The notes below the pieces were generated by a model. The model made no database searches. It was not told where the DNA came from and saw only the letters and a list, made by a program, of their open reading frames with translations. From positions 1-64,000 of the forward strand of contig QCFI01000005.1 of NCBI GenBank assembly GCA_003280295.1: a stretch of 64,000 nucleotides of DNA, read 5' to 3'. The position numbers were made by a program, and so were the translations under genes. Source of the stretch: Prochlorococcus sp. AG-363-C20. GTDB taxonomy: Bacteria > Cyanobacteriota > Cyanobacteriia > PCC-6307 > Cyanobiaceae. Below, one piece after another: positions 55,929-64,000 of the stretch. Each line of letters begins with the position of its first letter. The first letter of the stretch is position 1.

Positions 55929-56723
55929 TTAAATGGAAGGGAATGCTCTCCAGAATCCATTCTCCTGTATAATTTTTATAGGAGCCTCATATAAATCTGA
56001 TAATAGTTTTGAGGTTATACACTCTGAAGGAATATCATCTTTTATCAACCTTCCATTCTTTATTAGGATAACTCTCTGTGTATTTCTAATAATACTTTCA
56101 AGATCATGAGTTATTTGGATTAATGTTGTTCCATTATTTGACAACCTCTCAAGGATAGAAATTAATTTAAACCTACTTTTTATGTCAAGATTGGATAGTG
56201 GTTCGTCTAGAATTAAAATCTGTGGATTGTTTGCTATTGCCCTTGCCATTAAAATTCTACGTTTTTCACCTTGAGAAAGATCCCCAAAAAAATTATTTTT
56301 AATTTTATCTAATTCAAATTCGTCAATTAATTTTGATAGTTTTATTTCCTGGTCAATATTTAATGACTCTTTATTTTTTACGTTAGTTGATCCAAAAAAA
56401 CCTGACCTTATAATCTCGCAGGATTGTTTATTTCTATTAATTCTGGAGCTGATATCAGGAGTTAGGAATCCAATACGCGATCTTAAATCCCAAAGGCTTA
56501 TATTTTCCTTATTGAAAAATTTTATGGAGGACTCTTTTTTAAAAATAGGGTAAAAACTTTTTTCGATTAATCTAAATAATGATGTTTTGCCTGAGCCATT
56601 TGGACCTAAAATTACAGTATTTTCGTACATGTTTAATTCTAGATTTAGATTGTGGAAAATTCTTCTAGGGCCTAGCCAAGCTTCTACATTTTTTATTTGA
56701 ATCCAAGGTATCTGCTTACACAT
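55929..56723 (-). CDS. Orphan ABC transporter ATP-binding protein
   Basis: 264 aa ATPase: Walker A GPNGSGKT near residue 40, signature LSQGEKRRILMARAIA, Walker B ILILDEPLSNLD and the H-loop THDLESII. It resembles ModF/YlmA-like stand-alone or metal-transport ATPases. No permease is nearby. Basic, Lys/Asn-rich composition follows the AT-rich surroundings. It lies upstream of a convergent zinc-ribbon gene and 72 bases before isiB. It might serve the iron response, but that is positional inference. Confidence 0.8.
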   Translation of the reverse strand: MCKQIPWIQIKNVEAWLGPRRIFHNLNLELNMYENTVILGPNGSGKTSLFRLIEKSFYPIFKKESSIKFFNKENISLWDLRSRIGFLTPDISSRINRNKQSCEIIRSGFFGSTNVKNKESLNIDQEIKLSKLIDEFELDKIKNNFFGDLSQGEKRRILMARAIANNPQILILDEPLSNLDIKSRFKLISILERLSNNGTTLIQITHDLESIIRNTQRVILIKNGRLIKDDIPSECITSKLLSDLYEAPIKIIQENGFWRAFPSI

Positions 56724-56795
56724 TTATTTTAAAAGGTTTTATAAGATTCTATTATTTTGAACACTAATTTAATAAAAGGACATCTTTTTATATTT

Positions 56796-57317
56796 CTATA
56801 AACCTGTCATTTCTTTCTTGAGCTGTATTGACCAATTAGAAAGCCTTTCATCAGTCATATCAGATTCGCTATCTTCATCAAGTGGAAGTCCACAGAAATA
56901 ATCTCCTATAACACTTTTTGATTCTTCGAATGTGTAATTTTCTTTGCTGACATAGCCAACCATTGTGGCACCTGCTTTTATGAAATAGGAATGTAGTTCT
57001 TCCATAGCATCACAAAAATTCTCCGTGTAGGTTGATGAGTCCCCTAAACCAAAGAGAGCTACTTTTTTACCTTTCAGACTTAAAGCCGCTATATCCTCAA
57101 GTAATGAGTCCCATGCAGTTCCGGAACGTTCGCTATCTGCTCCTGTATTCCATGTAGGAATACCACATATGATTCCGTCTAGAGTTTGAAACTCATTTAA
57201 ATCGGGAAGGTCTGCTAAATCTTTGGGGGATTCAGCAGTAGAGAGCATCTGATGTAAACGCTCTGCTATATCTTCTGTTTTACCAGTAGTAGTTGCGAAG
57301 TAAATACCTACAGCCAT
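56796..57317 (-). CDS. isiB: Flavodoxin
   Basis: Electron carrier that replaces ferredoxin under iron limitation. The 173 aa long-chain flavodoxin has the FMN phosphate loop ATTTGKT (8-14), the isoalloxazine-side WNTGADSERSG loop near residue 58, and VALFGLGDSSTYTENFCDAM. Its presence close to Pcb and ferritin genes marks an iron-stress locus. ATG start. The upstream leader has AT-rich GATTAAT repeats, possible Fur-type sites. Confidence 0.95.
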   Translation of the reverse strand: MAVGIYFATTTGKTEDIAERLHQMLSTAESPKDLADLPDLNEFQTLDGIICGIPTWNTGADSERSGTAWDSLLEDIAALSLKGKKVALFGLGDSSTYTENFCDAMEELHSYFIKAGATMVGYVSKENYTFEESKSVIGDYFCGLPLDEDSESDMTDERLSNWSIQLKKEMTGL

Positions 57318-57577
57318 GAAAAGTTCAATGCTGTTACTGTCTTAGTTCAAATTACCTTTAGGTGAGGTCAATTATTAACAGATTAATATGATTAATTATA
57401 CATTGTCAGAGTATTTATACGAACATAGTAAGTAACTCTATTATTCTTAAAACAAAATAAAATTTGTCAAAAAAATTATGTGATTTACATGTGTCAAAAA
57501 TTGTCAAATAAAAATTAATTTAGAAGTTCTTGTTGGGAATTAAGAAAATGTTATATTATTGATCTCTTAATAAGAAG
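57318..57577. promoter_or_regulatory. isiB upstream region
   Basis: About 260 AT-rich bases between isiB and a small ORF. Repeated GATTAAT elements and an AATATGATTAATTAT stretch lie near 57380-57400, which could be Fur-box-like, but they do not match a strong consensus. No other feature seen. Confidence 0.3.
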
Positions 57578-57685
57578 TCAACTTAGTTTAAAACTCCAAA
57601 ATTCAAATAATTGCCAGCTAGACCATAGAAAAATTCCGAGGAATGCCCAATTCATCCAAGCAGGACGATTCTGATTTTGGCTCAT
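57578..57685 (-). CDS. Possible 35-residue membrane peptide between isiB and the Rieske gene
   Basis: Not in the track. ATG at 57685 reads MSQNQNRPAWMNWAFLGIFL and then WSSWQLFEFWSFKLS: polar start, one aromatic membrane helix, short tail. The aromatic-rich helix is more protein-like than random AT-rich ORFs. It shares strand and direction with isiB and the upstream Rieske gene. Function unknown. Confidence 0.5.
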   Translation of the reverse strand: MSQNQNRPAWMNWAFLGIFLWSSWQLFEFWSFKLS

Positions 57686-57747
57686 TTCAATTTATAATGT
57701 TTTTATTAATTTAGCTTTGAATTAATCAATGTCTATATTTCCGTAAA

Positions 57748-59085
57748 TTAAATAATTAAAAATATCAGTCCTATTGGAATAAGAACACGTATAGCTAGTT
57801 TATATAGTATCTCTCTACGGTTGCTTATAGCTAATTTGGGATTTTCTGGTGGGTATTCCATTTCCATTTCTTTATGAATTGCATTTGTATGTTCATTAGT
57901 CGGATGTAATTCCCAGGGTTTATCTTTAATGAGGGCACTTTGTAGCCAGTCCCAATAGTATTGAACCATTTTATCTTCACCAAGTAATTTAACATTATCT
58001 TTTTCTACATAACCCATTTGTTGGTTAAATGTTTGAGTTTTTAAAATATTATAATCTTCAGAAAATACTTTATAGAAAACTCTATGTTGAAGATTCTTAA
58101 ATAAGAACAAGTTGGTTATTATTTTATTCTTCATGAATTTTCTATAGTGTCTTACGATTACTCGAGCTCTGTTTTCTGCTAATGGTATATGATCTAATAC
58201 TTGCACATACCTAGAGCTTTCCTCTTGACCCTTATATATAACGACTCGTCCAGGAGGTATAAATTTTATGGTTATAAATTCCCCTTTAGATTTATCTTTA
58301 TGATTATATTTGCTTTGAATTTGCCGATGTTCTCTAGTGATTACCTGGTTAAAGCTTGTTATAACATTTCTGCTTACATCTTTATCTGGAATTGTATCTC
58401 CATGTACCCAGAAAATATGGAGGATGTCTAAATGATTTTCTATAATCCTTGCCCAGTCTGCTTTAAAATCAACAGTAACTTCTTCAAATTCGTATTCTGG
58501 TATTTTATATCCATATGACTCCACTAATGTATTCTCTAATGGTGATTTAATTTCAAACTCATTTAAATTAGTTTTCGCCTTTCCTGTATAATAAATATAT
58601 ATATATCCATTCTTTTCTACGCATGGATATTGATATAAATGTATCTTTTTCGCATAATTATCATAGTTCGTATCAACAATATGTGAGCAGGTTATCCTGT
58701 CTATATTTGTACATTGCCCTTTTGAAGAGTACCTTGCCCCATGGTATGGGCATACAATTTCTCCGCCCTCTAGCGCACCATCCAGAAACGAAGCCCCTCT
58801 ATGAGGACATAAGTCCTTAATGCATCTGACTATTGAATCTTTATCTCTATATAAAACCAAAGGTTCATTGTACATCGAGAAATGGTACAACTTGTTTGTT
58901 TTTATTGATCTACTGCTACTAGTTGCATACCAGCCTAATAAGCCACCTTGAAGTTGGTTGGAAGGCCGAACTGTACTTTGTTCTTTTGTCAGTTGTTGGA
59001 TATTCTCCTGCTGTAAAGAGTCATTCCTTGAGGACTCTTTACTCAGGTCAAGTGAATTAAATTGTTTTAATTCCTCTTGGCTCAT
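57748..59085 (-). CDS. Rieske non-heme iron oxygenase, PaO/Tic55-like
   Basis: 445 aa oxygenase. Rieske ligands CPHRG (93-97) and CPYHG (112-116). The mononuclear iron site D220-x2-H223-x4-H228 is in ENHLDILHIFWVHGD, with a distal Asp in YYWDWLQ. A C-terminal membrane anchor (LYKLAIRVLIPIGLIFLII) matches pheophorbide a oxygenase/Tic55-type enzymes of plastids. Chlorophyll breakdown or a related oxidation in the membrane is likely but unproven. It is close to isiB and pcb. ATG start. Confidence 0.85.
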   Translation of the reverse strand: MSQEELKQFNSLDLSKESSRNDSLQQENIQQLTKEQSTVRPSNQLQGGLLGWYATSSSRSIKTNKLYHFSMYNEPLVLYRDKDSIVRCIKDLCPHRGASFLDGALEGGEIVCPYHGARYSSKGQCTNIDRITCSHIVDTNYDNYAKKIHLYQYPCVEKNGYIYIYYTGKAKTNLNEFEIKSPLENTLVESYGYKIPEYEFEEVTVDFKADWARIIENHLDILHIFWVHGDTIPDKDVSRNVITSFNQVITREHRQIQSKYNHKDKSKGEFITIKFIPPGRVVIYKGQEESSRYVQVLDHIPLAENRARVIVRHYRKFMKNKIITNLFLFKNLQHRVFYKVFSEDYNILKTQTFNQQMGYVEKDNVKLLGEDKMVQYYWDWLQSALIKDKPWELHPTNEHTNAIHKEMEMEYPPENPKLAISNRREILYKLAIRVLIPIGLIFLII

Positions 59086-59397
59086 GGTTGCTTTCCAATA
59101 TTAATAAAGTAAATAATGTTTCAAAGCACAAAATACTCTACGCCATAGCCTGTTGAGTGCCGCCATTAAGGGGGATTTTGTAGCTTCTGTAGCAACTAAT
59201 CAACTTTCAACGAAATCCCTTGCCAGCATAGAAGTGTCTTAGTATGACAAATTATTATCAACATTAAAAAAGATAGTATTTTGGGCGCATTTAGGTGTAT
59301 ATAAGCTCGTTATAGTTGGAATCGTTTTGATTTAAGTATTACTGTCCTATAGATTTATAAAAAAACATAGCCGGTTTCTTTTCTGGGATTTTTATTT
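59086..59397. other. Divergent control region between Rieske and ABC-2 genes
   Basis: 312 bases separating two divergent units. No ORF or tRNA was found. Promoters for both directions must be here; I could not pinpoint them. Confidence 0.4.
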
Positions 59398-60384
59398 ATG
59401 ACGGCAATATCAGTACGCTCAATTTCTAAAAGTTATCAAATAAGTGAGAAAAGTCCTGGTATCAAAGCAGCTTTAATGCATATGTTTGTAAGAAAGACTA
59501 AAAATATCCTTGCTGTTAATAAACTAGACTTTGATATAGAAGAAGGTGAAATAGTTGGCTTTATTGGCTCAAATGGGGCTGGCAAGACTACAACTTTAAA
59601 AATGTTATGTGGTTTGATTCATCCAAGTTCTGGATCGATAAATGTAGCTGGCCATATTCCTGTTCTACGTCAAAACAGTTTTCTTAATAAAATTACTTTA
59701 GTAATGGGTCAAAAACAACAGTTGATTTGGGATCTGCCTCCCTTGGATTCCTTACGTGTTAATGCAGCTGTATATGGTTTGTCCAATAGAGAAGCAAAGA
59801 AACGAATTGAGGAGTTGTCTACAATGCTCGAACTTGGCAATGAATTGTATAGACCAGTAAGGAAGTTGTCTCTAGGTCAACGTATGAAATCTGAACTTTT
59901 GGCTGCGCTGTTACATAGGCCTTCTATTTTATTTCTTGATGAACCAACCTTGGGCTTAGATATCAATTCTCAAATAAGAGTTAGAAAATTTCTTGTTGAA
60001 TATAATAAGAAATTTGGAGCAACAATACTTCTTACTAGTCATTACATGGGAGATATTACCTCTCTCTGTAAACGTGTTTTGCTAATAAACGAGGGAAAGC
60101 TTTTTCATGATGGCATGTTATTAGAACTTACTGAGAAATTATCACCTTATAGATGTGTTAATATAGAACTAACTAGTCCTATTCCAAGAGAGCAATTTAT
60201 ACAATTGGGTAATATCGTTAAATATGATCAGAATTTAATAGAGTTGCTTATTCCTAGATCTGAGCTTACCAATAGTTTAACTACTCTACTAAATAATTTT
60301 CCTATTAAAGATTTAGAAGTAAAAGATCCACCTATAGAGAAATTAATAGGTAATTTATTAGAAAAAGGTCAAATAAATTTATGA
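59398..60384 (+). CDS. ABC-2 type exporter ATP-binding protein
   Basis: 328 aa ATPase: Walker A GSNGAGKT (about 58-65), Q-loop VMGQKQQLIWDLPP, signature LSLGQRMKSELLAALLH, Walker B ILFLDEPTLGLD, H-loop TSHYMGD. It fits the DrrA/COG4586 group that drives export of drugs or lipids, with a C-terminal regulatory domain. The stop overlaps the next ATG by 4 bases, so the permeases are translationally coupled. Substrate unknown. Confidence 0.88.
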   Translation: MTAISVRSISKSYQISEKSPGIKAALMHMFVRKTKNILAVNKLDFDIEEGEIVGFIGSNGAGKTTTLKMLCGLIHPSSGSINVAGHIPVLRQNSFLNKITLVMGQKQQLIWDLPPLDSLRVNAAVYGLSNREAKKRIEELSTMLELGNELYRPVRKLSLGQRMKSELLAALLHRPSILFLDEPTLGLDINSQIRVRKFLVEYNKKFGATILLTSHYMGDITSLCKRVLLINEGKLFHDGMLLELTEKLSPYRCVNIELTSPIPREQFIQLGNIVKYDQNLIELLIPRSELTNSLTTLLNNFPIKDLEVKDPPIEKLIGNLLEKGQINL

Positions 60385-61199
60385 GTAGAATTAATTTAAT
60401 GTCTAAGAATATAAAAAGGTTTTTACGTATATCTTTTGCTTTATTTTCCTCTCAATATTCATTAATGATTGAGTATCGAGCCGAAATTGCTTTATGGGCA
60501 ATTTCGGGTATGCTTCCATTAATTATGCTTGGGATTTGGCGAGAATCTGGAATCTCCCTTGCTCTTAGTTTAAATAAAGATTGGCTTACTCGTTATTTTA
60601 TATCAGCATTTATTGTTAGACAATTTACTGCAGTTTGGGTAATGGTTTCATTTGAAGAGGATAATTTAGAGGGTCGCCTTTCTCCTTATTTATTGCAACC
60701 TATTATGCCTTTTTGGAGATATTTTTTTTCACATATAGCTGAGCAATTTTCAAGAATACCAATTGTCCTGATTATGTTGCTTTTAGTATTTATTAGTATG
60801 CCTGGAGCTTTTTGGTTTCCAGACTTTGGGCACTTAATGATTTCCATCTTTGCAATATTCTCAGCATTCTGTGTTCGCTTTTTGTTGCATTGGCTATTCT
60901 CTATGATTTGTTTTTGGACAGATAGGGCAAGTGCTCTTGAGAGATTATTGTTGATTCCATACCTTTTTTTGTCTGGTTTAGTGGCCCCTTTAGAGGCATT
61001 TCCTGACTCTATCAAAACCTTTGCATTATTTACTCCATTCCCATACATATTATCATTTCCTTCAAGATTACTTGCAGGACAAGAAATCAATATAATTAAA
61101 AATTTTTTAATTCTATTTCTATGGGGTTTAGTTCTTATTCTGCTAGGACACTATTTTTGGAAATTGGGTCTTAAAAGATATTCTGGCATGGGAGCATAA
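60381..61199 (+). CDS. ABC-2 type exporter permease, first subunit
   Basis: 272 aa with six predicted membrane segments and the COG4587-type start FALFSSQYSLMIEYRAEIALWAISG. The later LLRLxxWLFSMICFWTDRASALERLLLIPYLFLSGLVAPLEAFP stretch (quoted in part) carries the usual re-entrant region. ATG overlapping the ATPase stop. It pairs with the next gene as a heterodimer. Confidence 0.85.
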   Translation: MSRINLMSKNIKRFLRISFALFSSQYSLMIEYRAEIALWAISGMLPLIMLGIWRESGISLALSLNKDWLTRYFISAFIVRQFTAVWVMVSFEEDNLEGRLSPYLLQPIMPFWRYFFSHIAEQFSRIPIVLIMLLLVFISMPGAFWFPDFGHLMISIFAIFSAFCVRFLLHWLFSMICFWTDRASALERLLLIPYLFLSGLVAPLEAFPDSIKTFALFTPFPYILSFPSRLLAGQEINIIKNFLILFLWGLVLILLGHYFWKLGLKRYSGMGA

Positions 61200-61218
61200 A
61201 AAGGTTAATATATATCAT

Positions 61219-62007
61219 ATGAATAAAATAATAAAAACCATTTATTCATTTTGGAGTACTAGTATAGCAATAGAAATGGAATATAGATTTAATATAATTA
61301 TCGAGATCCTATCATTATCAGGGAATTTAATAGGGAGTTTATTTACATTATCTTTGTTCTATGGACCTAATACAAATTTAGGTGGTTGGAGTTGGCCATC
61401 TTCGCTAGTCGTTTTAGGTATATATACTATCTTAGATGGCTTTACTATCTCAATCCTTCAGCCAAATTTGAGCCGTATTGTTCGTCATGTCCAAAATGGA
61501 ACATTAGATTTCGTCTTATTGAAACCGATTTATAGTCAATTGTGGGTTTCACTAAGACTGTTTTCACCTTGGGGAATTCCTTCTGTTTTTGTAGGAATGA
61601 TTTTGATTTTATTTGGTATTTATTATAACAATTTAATTATTAATTTTCAGACTATTATTTGTTTCTTAACTATGCTTTTTTCTAGTTTATTGATTCTTTA
61701 TTCTCTTTGGTTTCTTATTGCTTCAACGAGCATCTGGTTTGTAAAGGTATGGAATGCAAATGAGGTACTTCGTTCAACATTAGTAGCAGGACGTTATCCC
61801 ATTTATTCTTATCCAAGCTTACTCCGTAGGCTTTTTACATTTATTTTGCCAATAGCGTTTCTCACAACAGTTCCTGCGGAAGCTTTACTAAATATTTCTT
61901 CTCCTAGTTGGATAACAGCATCTGTTTTCGTTTCATTTAGTTTTTTAAATATAACAATATGGTTCTGGAGATACGCTTTGCGCTTCTATACTTCAGCATC
62001 TAGTTAA
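61219..62007 (+). CDS. ABC-2 type exporter permease, second subunit
   Basis: 262 aa with six membrane segments. NGTLDFVLLKPIYSQLWVSL is the cytoplasmic helix typical of this permease type (COG3694 group), and ISSPSWITASVFVSFSF forms the last helices. It starts 19 bases after the first permease. Heterodimer partner of the preceding gene. Confidence 0.85.
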   Translation: MNKIIKTIYSFWSTSIAIEMEYRFNIIIEILSLSGNLIGSLFTLSLFYGPNTNLGGWSWPSSLVVLGIYTILDGFTISILQPNLSRIVRHVQNGTLDFVLLKPIYSQLWVSLRLFSPWGIPSVFVGMILILFGIYYNNLIINFQTIICFLTMLFSSLLILYSLWFLIASTSIWFVKVWNANEVLRSTLVAGRYPIYSYPSLLRRLFTFILPIAFLTTVPAEALLNISSPSWITASVFVSFSFLNITIWFWRYALRFYTSASS

Positions 62008-62078
62008 ATATTTAATGAAGTTTATGAAAATACTTATAACTATCTTAGTTAATAACCAATTAAAAATTATTCACTAAA

Positions 62079-62810
62079 ATGAACAGACTAATAGTTGTAC
62101 AAAATATAGAGAGAGAAGGACCAGGACTCTTTAATCTAATAGCAAATCAATTAGGTTTGGAAATCATTAACACCTATCCTTTCTTAGGCGATAGTATCAC
62201 CATACCAAAACAAAAGGATATTTTATTAATACTTGGTGGATCAATGGGTTTATCAGATCTTAATAATCCAGAATATTCATGGTTGAAAAAGGAAATTGCA
62301 TTAATTAAATACGTAATGAGTGCTGACATTCCTTTTATTGGCATTTGTTTAGGAGCGCAATTGCTAGCATACGTTGCAGGAGGTAATGTTACTCCTTTGC
62401 TAGGGAAGAATAGTTCAAGTATCTTACCTGAAATTGGTTGGTCTAAAATAAATTTTATAAAAGAAAATATCCCGCCTCGATTAAATATTGATTTGAATAA
62501 TGATTTTTATGCTTTGCATTGGCATGGAGATAGAATTTTACTTCCAAAAGGGAATAATTTACTTGCATCAACAGATCGATGTAGAGAACAAATCTTTATG
62601 ATCGGGCGAAAAAATTTTGGTATTCAATGTCATATTGAAGTTGAAGAAGAAGATGTAGAAAGGTGGATAATCGAAGACGAAAAGTTTATTAAATTAACAT
62701 ATGGTGAGCAGGGTAAGAAAATTCTTAGAAAACAAAATCAAATGTATTGTACTAACACAAAGGAAATTAGAAGTGCCTTAATTAGTAATATATTAACGTT
62801 CTTAAAGTAG
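62079..62810 (+). CDS. Class I glutamine amidotransferase-like protein
   Basis: 243 aa single-domain GATase: GGSMGL oxyanion region, nucleophile Cys90 in GICLGAQLL, and catalytic His185/Glu187 in FGIQCHIEVEE. HWHGD near residue 147 fits the GMP-synthase-like family that acts on small amino-group donors. It follows the exporter genes by 71 bases on the same strand. It may modify the exported compound or be unrelated. ATG start. Confidence 0.8.
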   Translation: MNRLIVVQNIEREGPGLFNLIANQLGLEIINTYPFLGDSITIPKQKDILLILGGSMGLSDLNNPEYSWLKKEIALIKYVMSADIPFIGICLGAQLLAYVAGGNVTPLLGKNSSSILPEIGWSKINFIKENIPPRLNIDLNNDFYALHWHGDRILLPKGNNLLASTDRCREQIFMIGRKNFGIQCHIEVEEEDVERWIIEDEKFIKLTYGEQGKKILRKQNQMYCTNTKEIRSALISNILTFLK

Positions 62811-62844
62811 GATAATTAAATTAATATTTAACAAACTAAACTAG

Positions 62845-62871
62845 ATATAAAGTTGTTTTTAAGCTTTATAT
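62845..62871. terminator. Weak AT-rich hairpin between convergent genes
   Basis: ATATAAAG (62845-62852) pairs with CTTTATAT (62864-62871) around an 11-base loop, between the amidotransferase and a convergent small gene. Stem is AT-only, so the call is weak. Confidence 0.3.
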
Positions 62872-62881
62872 AAAGGATTAT

Positions 62882-63064
62882 TTATTTTTTACCGCCAATG
62901 GTTTCAAGATATTCTGATGCTTCCTCTATATTGTCGCAGAATTTACATGAGCCTAAATAGCAGCCTAGAAAGCGTTCAAATACTCTCTTCCCTCCTGTAA
63001 TTTGATATGTATGAATAGTTCCTCCTTGTGGAGTGGCTGATACAAGCTCTGGAAGAGAAGGCAT
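62882..63064 (-). CDS. Small Cys-containing hypothetical protein
   Basis: 60 aa protein: a small beta-like N-terminus (ELVSATPQGGTIHTYQITGG), then FERFLGCYLGSCKFCDNIEEA with three closely spaced Cys. The cysteines could bind a metal. ATG at 63064. Convergent with the amidotransferase. Not recognised. Confidence 0.55.
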   Translation of the reverse strand: MPSLPELVSATPQGGTIHTYQITGGKRVFERFLGCYLGSCKFCDNIEEASEYLETIGGKK

Positions 63065-63290
63065 ATTTAAATTGATGACTCTATATAAATGCCTTATTTT
63101 TTGTGGTTTTGCAATAGGTGCAAGTACTTTGAGCTCTAAATCATTTATTATTTAGGTTTAAATACTTAGAGAGTAGAGAATTGGGATGGACTTCTGCTGG
63201 GATCCTTGTATTGTTGGATACTCTTAAAACTAAAACCTTTAACATTGTGGTTCAAATTAAAAAGAGTAAGATTAAATATTAAACATTTAT

Positions 63291-64000
63291 TTATTGATCT
63301 GTTATTAGATCTAAAAAGCTCTGTCTATGTAACTTTAATGGTTCCTTTAAATAAACAAAGTTTCTACCTAATAATTCTTCAACTTTTGAGAGGATATGAT
63401 ATTGATCAAGAGATTTAGGTAGTACATAATTTTCATAACACGCAAAATGGTCGTAATTTGTCATGCCATAACTCATGACAGGTTTACCAAGGTTAATTGC
63501 TTCTTCTAGAGTTGTTGATGAAAGTGAAATGAGACAGTTTGAATCAACAAGATCATTAATAAAACTAGTGCCTTTTGATATTTTAACAAAATCTTTGTAG
63601 GGCTCAATTATTTCAGATAGAAATTTATATTTGATTTCATTATCAAATCTAATTCTTACTACAAGTTTTACTTGATTTTGTATTAAGCTTAATCTACTAC
63701 ATAATTTTTGTAGGCTATAAATATATTCATATGATGATTCATATATGAAAGTTCTAGATCCTAATTCTTTGATTGTACTTGCATAAAGTATCTTTAATCT
63801 TGGATTAACTTTAGAATTTGATATTATATTTATCGATTTTGAATTTAATTGATTTTGCATTAAAATCATCGGTTTGATTTTTACGAACGAATAACCATTT
63901 AAACTTAGATAATCATCTGAAAATGTAGATTGACTGCAATGTATAACTGATGGTGTTTTAGTAAACAAAGATCCCAATGATAATTGATATGAAGAATAAA
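63291..64000 (-). CDS. Surface-polysaccharide biosynthesis protein, C-terminal part (runs off the right edge)
   Basis: The track gives 228 aa from an internal TTG, but the frame stays open to base 64000, so the 5' end is outside. The sequence contains VDSNCLISLSSTTLEEAINL and GKPVMSYGMTNYDHFACYEN, the pattern of glycosyltransferase-like capsule/CMP-Kdo-type proteins in which a conserved SSTT-x-E loop binds the sugar nucleotide. The composition is very AT-rich, as is common in surface-polysaccharide regions. Exact function not assignable. Confidence 0.6.
   Translation of the reverse strand, partial: YSSYQLSLGSLFTKTPSVIHCSQSTFSDDYLSLNGYSFVKIKPMILMQNQLNSKSINIISNSKVNPRLKILYASTIKELGSRTFIYESSYEYIYSLQKLCSRLSLIQNQVKLVVRIRFDNEIKYKFLSEIIEPYKDFVKISKGTSFINDLVDSNCLISLSSTTLEEAINLGKPVMSYGMTNYDHFACYENYVLPKSLDQYHILSKVEELLGRNFVYLKEPLKLHRQSFLDLITDQ

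Noticed and set aside
63206-63418. 70 aa plus-strand ORF near the right edge
   Set aside because: Overlaps the polysaccharide gene on the other strand and is Leu/Lys-rich random AT-type sequence.
1-64000. tRNA, rRNA, CRISPR array, transposase, integrase or attachment site
   Set aside because: No cloverleaf-like T-loop pattern in the gaps, no repeat-spacer array and no mobile-element protein was seen on either strand.

Overview
The window looks like a low-light Prochlorococcus genome, or a very close picocyanobacterium. It is AT-rich and tightly packed. It carries a Pcb chlorophyll a/b antenna protein, geranylgeranyl reductase (chlP), a c-type cytochrome assembly gene, Calvin-cycle genes (rpe, glpX, fba, prk), glycogen and pentose-phosphate genes, and LPS genes. 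I saw no phage, transposon, CRISPR, tRNA or rRNA. The strain is not proven; the Pcb gene beside flavodoxin and ferritins suggests a low-light clade, which is an inference.

Layout. 1-9.6 kb: the 5' part of sir (minus strand, missed by the ORF track), glyS, chlP, a VanY-type peptidase, typA, and a tight DUF309-lptA-lptB-lptF/G run. 9.9-12.5 kb: a polytopic glycosyltransferase-like gene and ccsA. 12.5-19.5 kb: rpe, glpX, hemA, glgC, gnd, pgl (central carbon and tetrapyrrole entry). 19.7-25.8 kb: ilvD, a uracil-phosphoribosyltransferase-like gene with a degenerate PRPP loop, a lumenal pentapeptide protein, a CobW GTPase, and purS-purQ. 25.9-33.9 kb: fba with a strong hairpin in its leader, an oxidoreductase, accD, a prepilin peptidase, a proteobacterial-type prk, leuB, lpxD. 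33.9-41.2 kb: proB, yqeG, DUF3727, yqgF and several cyanobacterial conserved unknowns, nearly all on the minus strand. 41.3-49.2 kb: hisA, a CSP41-like epimerase, pgsA, a DUF296-glutaredoxin fusion, acetyltransferase, SDR, nth and a VTT membrane protein.

49.4-59.1 kb is the most distinctive part, an apparent iron/redox-stress island. It holds an FbpC-type ferric ABC ATPase without its permease, two different ferritins, a Crp/NtcA-family regulator, a Pcb antenna gene, a peroxiredoxin-like protein, an orphan ABC ATPase, flavodoxin (isiB) and a PaO-like Rieske oxygenase. Several tiny ORFs absent from the ORF track lie among them. Upstream of fbpC there is a perfect 40-bp palindrome and a GTA-N8-TAC site; the first ferritin has a second GTA-N8-TAC site. 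The likely job of the cluster is to store iron, replace iron proteins (flavodoxin for ferredoxin) and adjust the antenna when iron is scarce.

59.4-64 kb: a three-gene ABC-2 exporter followed by a class I glutamine amidotransferase, a small Cys protein, and a surface-polysaccharide-type gene running off the right edge.

Gene names rest on motif recognition by eye. Starts were moved from the ORF-track value where family length, overlap with the upstream gene or a ribosome binding site argued for it.
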